Position numbers and translations under genes: made by a program. The notes beneath the pieces were generated by a model. That model was not told the DNA's origin and made no database searches. It saw only the letters and a list, made by a program, of their open reading frames with translations. A stretch of 8,555 nucleotides of DNA from Pseudobdellovibrionaceae bacterium. GTDB lineage: Bacteria > Bdellovibrionota > Bdellovibrionia > Bdellovibrionales > JAMPXM01. Shown piece by piece: positions 1-5,637 of this stretch. Each line of letters opens with the position of its first letter. Within the stretch, counting starts at the first letter, position 1. The stretch covers positions 1 to 8,555 of the forward strand of contig JALHOI010000114.1 of NCBI GenBank assembly GCA_022843085.1, written 5' to 3'.

Positions 1-13
1 CTGCCAGTCCATG

Positions 14-33
14 CTGCGTCCATTCTGACGCAG
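14..33. other. Perfect 7-bp hairpin (inverted repeat)
   Basis: The arms CTGCGTC (14-20) and GACGCAG (27-33) are exact reverse complements around a six-base loop. It lies three bases from the longer hairpin at 37-75. There is no run of T on either side, so it is not a classical intrinsic terminator. It may be the first of two tandem RNA stems at a transcript end, or part of a small repeat element whose other copies lie outside the window. Confidence 0.5.
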
Positions 34-36
34 AGA

Positions 37-75
37 CGGCCCTGCCCCCGCCGTGTGACAGGAGGGGCAGGGCCG
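37..75. terminator. Strong 12-bp GC-rich hairpin, possible transcript end
   Basis: The arms CGGCCCTGCCCC (37-48) and GGGGCAGGGCCG (64-75) pair perfectly over 12 bases around a 15-base loop. The stem starts 19 bases beyond the stop codon of the minus-strand gene ending at 95, where a terminator for the whole minus-strand lipocalin group would be expected. Neither strand carries a T tract after the stem, so termination is inferred from position and stem strength only. It could instead protect the 3' end of the mRNA, or serve a gene ending left of the window. Confidence 0.45.
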
Positions 76-94
76 CAGCGCTCAGAAGCCGCCG

Positions 95-316
95 CTAGAC
101 CGCCGCGTTGGCCGCGACCATCTGACGCAACTCAACAGACGACTGCCAGCCCAAAACCAGCACTCCAATGAATAACAAAACGAGTGCTCCGAGAATGAAG
201 CCGATGAAACTGAGTTTCTTTTTTTCGTGAGCCGTTTTTTCCATTCTGATCGAATAACAACGAGCCCAGTCGGGTTCAAACAAAATTTCGCCAAATTTCG
301 CGTCAGTTTCGCTCAA
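95..316 (-). CDS. Small single-pass membrane protein, unknown function
   Basis: This 73-residue protein (TTG start at 316) is not a family I recognise. A hydrophilic N-terminus is followed by a Lys-rich patch (residues 32-34) and one hydrophobic helix at about residues 36-57, then a short polar tail ending in Ala-Ala-Val. By the positive-inside rule the Lys patch puts the N-terminus in the cytoplasm and the tail in the periplasm. The start is uncertain. The TTG has only a poor GTGAG-like sequence directly before it, and an in-frame ATG at 242-244 would give a 49-residue protein, also without a clear ribosome-binding site. It lies 14 bases downstream of the seven-pass membrane protein, so the two are probably co-transcribed. 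A membrane-anchored accessory to that protein is a guess from context. Confidence 0.55.
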   Translation of the reverse strand: MSETDAKFGEILFEPDWARCYSIRMEKTAHEKKKLSFIGFILGALVLLFIGVLVLGWQSSVELRQMVAANAAV

Positions 317-330
317 CTCACAGGAATCGA

Positions 331-1182
331 TTAGGGGTTCGAGTCGACGCGATGCTTTTTAAATCGCTCTGCTGTCAATGGCACGTAACACAAGGCCAAG
401 CTCACCCAGACCGCAAAACTGAAGTAGAGCGACATCCAAGGAATTTCTGTTTTCCATTCTGCAATGTCGTGGGTCACAACCCACCGTGAATTCAAATCAA
501 TAATTCCCTCGATAAAGCCAAGGTAGACTTTTCCCTGTGCTGTGTCGGCGGCCAGTCTTGAGAGGTACATCGGCACGTCGACAATCGTCATGAAGGCGAC
601 GTAAAGCCCGCACCCAGCGACGGCAATGATTGCGGCATATTTCATTGCGCCTTTCAGCTTGCTCAGAAGTGACACGAGGGCAAGTCCGATCAAGACGTAA
701 GTAAATGCCCAAAGCGATTCTTCGATGGCGTTGCCGATGTAGTTTGTGGTGACAACGGCGTACCACGAACAAATCTCTGCGACCACAATGATCGGCACAA
801 CGACCTTTGCAATCAGGGCCGCAAATTTGACCTGTGTTTCTTTCGAAACGAACGCCAGCACAATCGCCCATTGAAAGACGAATCCGAGCTCGGCGATGGT
901 CGCGACTGTGCGGCCGACGAAAACACTCGCGAACCAAGTGTCGAACAACGTGATCCGCTGAACATCTGCGCGCGGAATTAGCGACCGAAAGGCACAGCCA
1001 AAGACATATAGGCCCGAGCAGAGCACCATAGTTTTTGACGCTAAGGCGGCGGCCTGACCTGCGCGACCTTTTAGGTAGGACCGTGTCCAAAACCATGTGA
1101 TGATGTTGATCGAGCTCACCGAAACAAGAAAAATCCACCAGATTGTGACCGGGTTCGACCAGACGAGCCAATTAAAATCCAC
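331..1182 (-). CDS. Integral membrane protein, about seven helices, unknown function
   Basis: This 283-residue protein has hydrophobic segments at roughly residues 11-32, 48-66, 93-113, 121-142, 155-175, 182-202 and 247-267, indicating a polytopic inner-membrane protein with no cleavable signal peptide. The loop after the second helix carries a basic motif, Arg-Ser-Leu-Ile-Pro-Arg-Ala-Asp-Val-Gln-Arg (residues 66-76). The next helix has an Arg (91) and a Glu (99) in or near the membrane. Such charged residues usually mark a functional site, but I cannot assign a reaction or substrate. The ATG at 1182 is preceded by GGAG about 11 bases upstream, a long spacing. The lipocalin stop lies 41 bases upstream and the small membrane protein 14 bases downstream, so all three probably form one transcript. 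A role linked to envelope lipid is suggested only by the lipocalin neighbour. Confidence 0.75.
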   Translation of the reverse strand: MDFNWLVWSNPVTIWWIFLVSVSSINIITWFWTRSYLKGRAGQAAALASKTMVLCSGLYVFGCAFRSLIPRADVQRITLFDTWFASVFVGRTVATIAELGFVFQWAIVLAFVSKETQVKFAALIAKVVVPIIVVAEICSWYAVVTTNYIGNAIEESLWAFTYVLIGLALVSLLSKLKGAMKYAAIIAVAGCGLYVAFMTIVDVPMYLSRLAADTAQGKVYLGFIEGIIDLNSRWVVTHDIAEWKTEIPWMSLYFSFAVWVSLALCYVPLTAERFKKHRVDSNP

Positions 1183-1223
1183 AGGTAATCTCCGTGTGAG
1201 CGAGGATGAGCTTCGAACAACAA

Positions 1224-1841
1224 CTACGGCTTAATGGTCTTCACAAATTCGCACAGTGGAATTCGAACCGTTGCAGCGCCCCCATCTTGAATCGACATCT
1301 GAAATTTGCACGAATCGTAACCTACAGAGGCGATTTTCTTTTCAAGACGAACTAATGTTTCAACAGAGAGAGTTGGTGTGCGCGCGAGAATCCAGCCAAA
1401 CCGAAGCGTATCGTCGCCGACCAGCGAGTAGTCGTAGCTTTCGCCGAGTGCGATAATCTTGTACTGCCCAGAAAACCATCCGAAGAAATTAAAAAAAGGA
1501 ACAAACGAGACACGAAGATCGGCTTGAGTTTCGGTGTCGGCGATATGTGCAATTCCGTTTGCGACGTTTGAACTTCCGTCAGATTTTTCACAGGTATTGA
1601 TGACGTCGATACGATTGAAATCGAGTCCGCGATATTCTGCGGTCGTGTTTTTAACACATTTTTTTTGAAACCAAGCCGGTATGCTTGCGATCTCAAACCA
1701 TTTGCCGCTGTAGCGATTTAAATCCACGAAATTCACGGTTTGAACGGCCTCGGATCGCGAGCTGATGAGAAACGTTAAACATAGAACTAAGAAGCGGCCA
1801 ATTTGTGCGCGCGTAAACGTATTCAATTTTGAAGATGACAT
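1224..1841 (-). CDS. blc: Blc-like exported lipocalin
   Basis: From the ATG at 1841 this is a 205-residue protein with an N-terminal signal peptide: a basic n-region, a Phe-Leu-Val-Leu-Cys-Leu core and a Ser-Glu-Ala cleavage site near residue 32. The mature part opens with the lipocalin GxW motif (Tyr-Ser-Gly-Lys-Trp-Phe-Glu-Ile-Ala). It ends with the Blc-type sequence Asp-Tyr-Ser-Leu-Val-Gly-Asp followed by Trp-Ile-Leu-Ala-Arg-Thr-Pro. Family members are small beta-barrels that bind fatty acids or lysophospholipids. E. coli Blc is an outer-membrane lipoprotein. Here the Cys in the hydrophobic core lacks a proper lipobox, so a soluble periplasmic protein is more likely. This start was chosen because GGGAGG lies four bases upstream and the signal peptide is then N-terminal. 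An in-frame ATG at 1943 also has a strong ribosome-binding site and would add 34 hydrophilic residues. Confidence 0.88.
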   Translation of the reverse strand: MSSSKLNTFTRAQIGRFLVLCLTFLISSRSEAVQTVNFVDLNRYSGKWFEIASIPAWFQKKCVKNTTAEYRGLDFNRIDVINTCEKSDGSSNVANGIAHIADTETQADLRVSFVPFFNFFGWFSGQYKIIALGESYDYSLVGDDTLRFGWILARTPTLSVETLVRLEKKIASVGYDSCKFQMSIQDGGAATVRIPLCEFVKTIKP

Positions 1842-1845
1842 TTGT

Positions 1846-1851
1846 CCTCCC
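1846..1851 (-). promoter_or_regulatory. Ribosome-binding site of the lipocalin (inner start)
   Basis: The minus strand reads GGGAGG four bases before the ATG at 1841. This is close to an ideal Shine-Dalgarno sequence and favours the start that puts the signal peptide at the N-terminus. Confidence 0.65.
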
Positions 1852-1871
1852 AAGTCGAAAAACTCGACTTG
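1851..1871. promoter_or_regulatory. Perfect 8-bp inverted repeat abutting the lipocalin ribosome-binding site
   Basis: CAAGTCGA (1851-1858) and TCGACTTG (1864-1871) are exact reverse complements around a five-base spacer. The outer base of one arm is also the first G of the GGGAGG ribosome-binding site of the lipocalin. In mRNA the stem would stand directly upstream of that site. In DNA it could be a repressor operator. On the plus strand the stem is followed by ATTATTTTC, so it also weakly resembles a plus-strand terminator, but no plus-strand gene ends here. Confidence 0.5.
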
Positions 1872-1948
1872 ATTATTTTCTTGGTCAGGCTTGGCATTAA
1901 CAGTGTTCAAATCGGCGACTTTGATTTTTTCTTGAACGGTCATGCGAG

Positions 1949-1954
1949 CTCCTT
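1949..1954 (-). promoter_or_regulatory. Second ribosome-binding site, for an upstream in-frame ATG at 1943
   Basis: The minus strand reads AAGGAG five bases before an ATG (1941-1943) that is in frame with the lipocalin. Use of this start would give a 239-residue product with a 34-residue hydrophilic extension before the signal peptide. The reading frame has no stop between the two starts. Confidence 0.45.
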
Positions 1955-2018
1955 CACCAAATCGAATTGGCAAAGTAGAACATTAGACCACCGAAGTACA
2001 TAACGCGCTGGATTTAGG

Positions 2019-2930
2019 ATGATTAAGCAGATGGATGTCTTTTATTCGGCTCGGTATACCCTTGAGCTTCCGGAAAAAAATCGATTTCCAAAAGAAAAGT
2101 ATCAGTTACTTCGTGATTATTTGCTTGCGAACGACATACTGCGACCTGATGAGATAAAAGAGAGTCCGCTTGCGACTCCAGATGTTATCGCCCTGGCTCA
2201 CGACAGGGACTACGTTGAAGCAATGCGAGTCGGTTCGGTCAGTACCGAAATTTTAAAGTCGATCGGTTTCCCCTGGAGTCCCGCGCTTTACGCGCGGAGC
2301 TGCGCAACTGTTGGCGGCGCGGTCGAGTCTGCTAAGTCTGCACTTCGAGATGGGCTTGCTGGAAATTTAGCTGGCGGAGCCCACCATTCTCATTTCGATC
2401 GAGGTGCAGGCTACTGCGTTTTCAACGACATCGCAGTGGCAGCGCGATATTTGGCGCACCGCCGGCTGGCAAGTCGTATTGCGATTGTCGATCTCGATGT
2501 TCACCAAGGAAACGGAAACTCAAGCATCTTGGGCCGCGACGAAGGAATGTTTATCTTCAGTATGCACGGCGAAAAAAACTATCCATTTCGTAAAGTTCCA
2601 TCTCATCTCGATATTGGTTTGCCCGACGGAACCGGCGATGACGAGTATCTTAGACATCTTGAAATCGGTCTAAAGGAAGTTGCGAATTTTAGGCCTGACT
2701 TTATTTTTTATCAAATGGGTGTTGATCCTCTTCGAGAAGATACTCTCGGCAAACTGAACCTTACGTTTGATGGCCTGATGAATCGTGATGAACAAGTGCT
2801 GAAGTTTGCACGCTCGCGACAAATTCCGCTGTCTCTTGCGTTGGGTGGTGGATATGCCAAACCCATCGAACTCAGTGTCGAGGCCTACGCGAATACCTAC
2901 CGGGTTGTACGCCGCGTTTATGAAATTTAA
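2019..2930 (+). CDS. Histone-deacetylase-superfamily zinc amidohydrolase
   Basis: This 303-residue protein is a complete arginase/deacetylase-fold enzyme of the bacterial HDAC-like group, which includes acetylpolyamine and other amide deacetylases. The family landmarks occur in order. The general-base pair His122-His123 lies in Gly-Gly-Ala-His-His. Next come Phe-Asp-Arg-Gly-Ala-Gly-Tyr-Cys-Val-Phe-Asn-Asp (126-137), then Asp158-Leu-Asp160-Val-His162 with zinc ligands Asp160 and His162, the third ligand Asp236 in Gly-Val-Asp-Pro-Leu, and the transition-state Tyr279 in Gly-Gly-Gly-Tyr. All catalytic residues are present, so activity is expected. The compact length and motif wording recall class IV (HDAC11-like) enzymes. 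The protein is probably cytoplasmic and its substrate cannot be read from sequence. The start is either ATG 2019 or ATG 2031; an AGGA overlapping the first ATG sits 11 bases before the second. Its stop overlaps the start of the HNH gene. Confidence 0.9.
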   Translation: MIKQMDVFYSARYTLELPEKNRFPKEKYQLLRDYLLANDILRPDEIKESPLATPDVIALAHDRDYVEAMRVGSVSTEILKSIGFPWSPALYARSCATVGGAVESAKSALRDGLAGNLAGGAHHSHFDRGAGYCVFNDIAVAARYLAHRRLASRIAIVDLDVHQGNGNSSILGRDEGMFIFSMHGEKNYPFRKVPSHLDIGLPDGTGDDEYLRHLEIGLKEVANFRPDFIFYQMGVDPLREDTLGKLNLTFDGLMNRDEQVLKFARSRQIPLSLALGGGYAKPIELSVEAYANTYRVVRRVYEI

Positions 2931-3280
2931 TGGCCTATTCGAGACGTAAAAAGCCTTCGAAAGCAGAAATCTTGGCCGATCGTTCAGCGATCTGGCCCAA
3001 AGATGGGCTTTGCCCACTCTGTGGGCGCGAAATGAGACAGGGCGCTTCGGTGAACGAGCATCATCTGATACCGCGCATGTATGGAGGAACTCAGAAGCAC
3101 TTCATTCACCGCGTCTGCCACACCAAAATTCATTCGCTGTTTAATGAGGCCGAGCTTGCCTACCTCTACAATACATTTGCGAAACTGCGGGCCGAACCGT
3201 CAGTGAAATCCTTTTTAAAATGGATTAGCCGACAAGATCCTGAATTCACAACGCGACATCGAAGACCGCGTCGACAATAA
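2930..3280 (+). CDS. Small HNH-endonuclease-like protein
   Basis: This 116-residue protein begins with a basic N-terminus, then a zinc knuckle (Cys28-Pro-Leu-Cys31) and an HNH-type core: His44-His45-Leu-Ile-Pro, Gly-Gly-Thr, and His60-Arg-Val-Cys63-His64 followed by His68. The Cys residues plausibly bind structural zinc, and His44 or His45 with the later His residues form the metal-bound nuclease site. The C-terminal part, with a Glu-Leu-Ala-Tyr-Leu-Tyr-Asn stretch and a basic tail, matches a stand-alone HNH group that I recall from many proteobacteria and whose role is unknown. Its ATG shares one base with the TAA of the deacetylase gene, so translation is very probably coupled. No methylase, immunity gene or mobile element lies nearby, so nothing ties it to restriction or homing. 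Confidence 0.8.
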   Translation: MAYSRRKKPSKAEILADRSAIWPKDGLCPLCGREMRQGASVNEHHLIPRMYGGTQKHFIHRVCHTKIHSLFNEAELAYLYNTFAKLRAEPSVKSFLKWISRQDPEFTTRHRRPRRQ

Positions 3281-3312
3281 CTCAACTCGGTGTTCGCTAC
3301 GACGGCGCCTTC

Positions 3313-3334
3313 AGAAATTTCAATTAGAATTTCT
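3313..3334. other. AT-rich inverted repeat between convergent genes
   Basis: AGAAATT (3313-3319) and AATTTCT (3328-3334) are reverse complements with an eight-base spacer. The element spans the stop codon of the minus-strand sbtB-like gene and lies 33 bases after the HNH stop. It is the only dyad I see in the convergent spacer. The stem is weak and lacks a clean T tract, so a terminator role is doubtful. Confidence 0.25.
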
Positions 3335-3623
3335 CGCTTCTTAGAACAGTAATATCCGAAGCGTAGGTAATGAGTGCGTAGTTTTTAAAATAGCGAGTCG
3401 CAACGTTTGTCATAATCTGAGAAGCTACGCCAGGCTCAGCGACGACTTCCAACTTCATTTTCGCTTCTGGAATTTCGCCACTTCGTCGTTCGCCTGATCC
3501 CTCGCCGCTGACTTCGGTTAGGGTGAAGCCAGTTGCACCTGCTTCTTCAGTAATTTCGATGACGCTAGAAACTAAGATCGGCTCGCAAATGATCGTGACG
3601 AGTTTGAAATTTACGAAGTTCAT
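3324..3623 (-). CDS. sbtB: P-II-like regulator of the SbtB type
   Basis: This 99-residue protein has the small P-II ferredoxin-like fold pattern. It starts with a beta strand (Phe-Lys-Leu-Val-Thr-Ile-Ile) and has Gly-Ala-Thr-Gly-Phe-Thr near residue 30. A Gly/Ser/Arg-rich T-loop covers about 38-52 (Ser-Gly-Glu-Gly-Ser-Gly-Glu-Arg-Arg-Ser-Gly-Glu) and resembles the SbtB T-loop more than GlnB. The segment Val-Ala-Thr-Arg-Tyr-Phe-Lys-Asn-Tyr-Ala (75-84) also matches SbtB. Cyanobacterial SbtB trimers bind adenine nucleotides including cAMP and regulate SbtA. The redox-active Cys-Gly-Pro-x-Gly-Cys tail of those proteins is absent, and the protein ends in Ser-Glu-Lys-Phe. It follows the permease gene by 21 bases, with GAGG five bases before its ATG. 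Partnership with that permease is the natural inference. Confidence 0.85.
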   Translation of the reverse strand: MNFVNFKLVTIICEPILVSSVIEITEEAGATGFTLTEVSGEGSGERRSGEIPEAKMKLEVVAEPGVASQIMTNVATRYFKNYALITYASDITVLRSEKF

Positions 3624-3644
3624 ATGGTCCTCGATGCGGCCAAT

Positions 3645-4631
3645 CTAAAGGTTCAACCAAGATGCAAGGTTATAGAAAAGCGGGATTCCGACAACCAGGT
3701 TAAAGGGAAAAGTAATCGCCAGGCTAGCAGTCAGATAGAAGGTTGGATTCGCTTCGGGAAGCGTCATTCTGACGGCCGGAGGAGCCGCAATATACGAGGC
3801 GCTTGCCGCCATCGCCCCGAGTACAGTTGCGCCTCCCATCGACAGACCCGCAAAGTACCCCAGCATTGTCCCGAGCGCGCCGTGTAGCAGAGGAATCAAA
3901 ATTCCAAGCGCGATTAATCGCACGCCCACTTTTTTAAGATCGGCTAGGCGGGAACCAGCGACACTTCCCATTTCGAGAAGAAACAGCACAAGTGCACCCT
4001 TGAAGCCGGTTTCAAAAAAGGGTTTTACAGGTTCGTAAGACTTCGAACCGGCGAGGTAACCGATAATCATACCGCCAAGAAGTAGAACCATTGAACGGGA
4101 TGTGAAAATTTCGTGAATGACGGCGCTTGTTGTTTTTTTTGCGACACCAACTTCGCCACTGGTCGTCGCTTTGCGCTTCATGGCTCCGATACATAACGCG
4201 ATTAAGATTCCAGGGCTTTCAAGAAGAGTGACGAGAGTTGGCATGAAACCCTCAGCAGAATGCCCCAGACTGGAAACAAACTGCGTTGCCGCTATAAATG
4301 TCACCGCCGAGACTGACCCGTAATGGGCCGCCAGCGCTGCGGCATCAACGGACTCAAACTTCCCAAGTCTTCTCATCAACACATAGGCGCTGATAGGAGT
4401 GAGGCAACCAAGCGCGAGTGTCGCGAGCGCCGGCCACAGGATCGCGTCAAAAGTGGTTTCAGAAAGTTCGACACCGCCTTTGAGGCCGAGTGCAAGAAGT
4501 AAATAAATTGAAAGTGTTGAATACAGATCTTTGGGCAAACTCAATTCACTCTTGATCAAGCGCGCGCAGACACCCAGAACGAAAGCGAGAACAATCGGAG
4601 AGAGTAAGTTCACTTTTAAGATTTCAAACAT
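3645..4631 (-). CDS. sbtA: SbtA-family sodium-dependent bicarbonate-type permease
   Basis: This 328-residue protein is a polytopic permease with about ten helices and an inverted-repeat plan. Recognisable SbtA-family (PF05982) features are the opening Leu-Ser-Pro-Ile-Val-Leu-Ala-Phe, Gly-Leu-Lys-Gly-Gly-Val-Glu-Leu (49-56), Tyr-Gly-Ser-Val-Ser (104-108), and Ala-Ser-Ala-Ser-Tyr-Ile-Ala-Ala-Pro-Pro (276-285) followed by Ala-Asn-Pro. Cyanobacterial SbtA imports bicarbonate with sodium. As I remember its sequence, it reads Ser-Ser-Ser-Asp-Ile-Ser-Gly-Pro-Pro at the second motif, so an Asp is Tyr here and the substrate may not be identical. The central cytoplasmic linker (about 151-174) is short and Lys/Thr-rich. 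The ATG at 4631 has no convincing ribosome-binding site. The SbtB-like gene is immediately downstream and a LysR gene is divergent, as in a regulated transporter unit. Confidence 0.88.
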   Translation of the reverse strand: MFEILKVNLLSPIVLAFVLGVCARLIKSELSLPKDLYSTLSIYLLLALGLKGGVELSETTFDAILWPALATLALGCLTPISAYVLMRRLGKFESVDAAALAAHYGSVSAVTFIAATQFVSSLGHSAEGFMPTLVTLLESPGILIALCIGAMKRKATTSGEVGVAKKTTSAVIHEIFTSRSMVLLLGGMIIGYLAGSKSYEPVKPFFETGFKGALVLFLLEMGSVAGSRLADLKKVGVRLIALGILIPLLHGALGTMLGYFAGLSMGGATVLGAMAASASYIAAPPAVRMTLPEANPTFYLTASLAITFPFNLVVGIPLFYNLASWLNL

Positions 4632-4716
4632 CGCGGCCCAACTTTCGACTGCCCTCGGTGGGCTTTTCGCTCATGATCGAAGATCGCGAATTCAGGGAGA
4701 GCCGTAAAACATATAA

Positions 4717-4732
4717 ATTATTTGAAATTAAT
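4717..4732. promoter_or_regulatory. AT-rich dyad in the lysR-sbtA spacer, candidate LysR operator
   Basis: The 16 bases ATTATTTGAAATTAAT have the symmetric form ATTA-n-TT-nn-AA-n-TAAT (12 of 16 positions) and contain T-N11-A spacings as in LysR-type boxes. The dyad lies 26 bases before the lysR ATG and 85 bases before the sbtA ATG, inside the most AT-rich part of the 127-base spacer, where both divergent promoters must be. That it is the binding site of the LysR protein encoded at 4759 is inferred from position. Confidence 0.4.
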
Positions 4733-4758
4733 CTTAAAAACAGATAACCCGAACCCAA

Positions 4759-5637
4759 ATGAACCGGCTGAACTACCACCACCTGTTTTACTTTTGGAAA
4801 GTGGCGAAACTTGGCAGCTTTACCAAGGCCGCGGCCGAGCTTCGTGTGGCGCAATCAGCGGTAAGTCTCCAGGTCGCAAGCCTCGAGGGCTTTCTCGGCC
4901 AAACCTTGCTTCTGCGATCAACCTCGCGAAAGCCGACTCTCACCGAAGAAGGCAAGATCGTTTTTGATCAGGCCGAAGAAATTTTTCGTCAAGGCGATGA
5001 ACTTGTTGACGGAATTCGAGAGGGAAGTGGGCTAACATCGTTCCGCTTCGGAGCGATCGGGAGTTTGTCAAAAAATCTTCAGATGAAGTTACTTAAACCG
5101 ATCTATGATAATCGAGACTTCAATTTATGTGTGGATGTGGGCGACTCGACATCACTTCTCGATCGCCTTCGAACCTACCACCTAGATGCCTTGCTTTGCG
5201 ATGTTCCGTTTTCGTTCTCAGAGCACGAACCACTGACGCAGCTTAAAATCGCAAGCGAGCCGTTCTGTTTGGTTTCGAGCCGAAAGATGGGCAAAGAACC
5301 ATTGGCCGGGCTTCTCGCGCGGCGAGGCGTCTATCTTCCGTCAAGAAGTAACCCTGCAACAGCTGATATCGAGGCATGGTTCAAAAGTCAGAAACACAAT
5401 CCGGCGATTCGAGGGTACATCGATGATGTTGCGCTCTTGCGATTGCTGGCGCTTGAAACCGATGCACTCGTGGCTACCCCGAGAGTTGGGGCCGAGATTG
5501 AAATTAGTTCGGGCAAACTTTTTGTCTTGCATGAGTTTCGATCTTTGTTTCAACACTTCTATCTCGTCCTTCGGGCCGCTGGTCCTCGCTCGAATAAAAT
5601 TCTTTCTGTTCTCAAGCAGACGATTCACGTTTTATGA
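4759..5637 (+). CDS. LysR-family regulator of the NhaR branch
   Basis: This 292-residue protein has an N-terminal winged helix-turn-helix at about residues 4-62. The opening Asn-Tyr-His-His-Leu-Phe-Tyr-Phe-Trp-Lys-Val-Ala is typical of the NhaR branch, and Ala-Gln-Ser-Ala-Val-Ser sits in the recognition helix. A linker leads to a periplasmic-binding-protein-like effector domain (about 93-290). E. coli NhaR is about 300 residues and activates the sodium/proton antiporter gene nhaA in response to sodium. Here the divergent neighbour is sbtA, whose relatives use sodium as coupling ion, so sodium-linked or substrate-linked control of sbtAB is a reasonable inference. The ATG at 4759 is the first start in this frame after the stop at 4735-4737. 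It has no visible ribosome-binding site, so expression may be low. The final TGA overlaps an ATG (ATGA at 5634-5637). Confidence 0.88.
   Translation: MNRLNYHHLFYFWKVAKLGSFTKAAAELRVAQSAVSLQVASLEGFLGQTLLLRSTSRKPTLTEEGKIVFDQAEEIFRQGDELVDGIREGSGLTSFRFGAIGSLSKNLQMKLLKPIYDNRDFNLCVDVGDSTSLLDRLRTYHLDALLCDVPFSFSEHEPLTQLKIASEPFCLVSSRKMGKEPLAGLLARRGVYLPSRSNPATADIEAWFKSQKHNPAIRGYIDDVALLRLLALETDALVATPRVGAEIEISSGKLFVLHEFRSLFQHFYLVLRAAGPRSNKILSVLKQTIHVL

Noticed and set aside
1..94. A coding region entering from the left edge
   Set aside because: Frames open at the edge read as Pro/Arg-rich translations of the hairpins. One frame stops at 26-28, which leaves too little to call a gene end.
497..1171. Long minus-strand ORF in another frame over the seven-pass membrane gene
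   Set aside because: The translation is Arg/His-rich and unlike a real protein. The overlapping frame has clear membrane helices, so this is a shadow.
1256..1456. Plus-strand ORF opposite the lipocalin
   Set aside because: It lies entirely antisense to well-supported lipocalin codons, with no ribosome-binding site or family resemblance.
1224..1841. Lipocalin as a lipoprotein, as in E. coli Blc
   Set aside because: The Cys in the signal core is preceded by Leu-Val-Leu, which is not a lipobox, and a standard Ser-Glu-Ala cleavage site follows.
1967..2002. Sigma-70 promoter for the deacetylase gene (TTGGCA at 1967-1972)
   Set aside because: No -10-like hexamer lies at a normal spacing; the nearest candidate, TACATA, is 24 bases away.
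2930..3280. HNH gene as a homing or restriction element
   Set aside because: There is no intron, intein, methylase or repeat nearby. The gene is locked to the deacetylase by overlap and looks like a resident gene.
3313..3334. Bidirectional intrinsic terminator between the HNH and sbtB genes
   Set aside because: The dyad is AT-rich and weak, overlaps the sbtB stop, and no T tract follows on either strand, so it is listed only as an inverted repeat.
4624..4854. Minus-strand ORF reaching across the lysR-sbtA spacer
   Set aside because: It runs antisense to the lysR helix-turn-helix region and its sequence has no recognisable features. The spacer is better explained as a divergent promoter.
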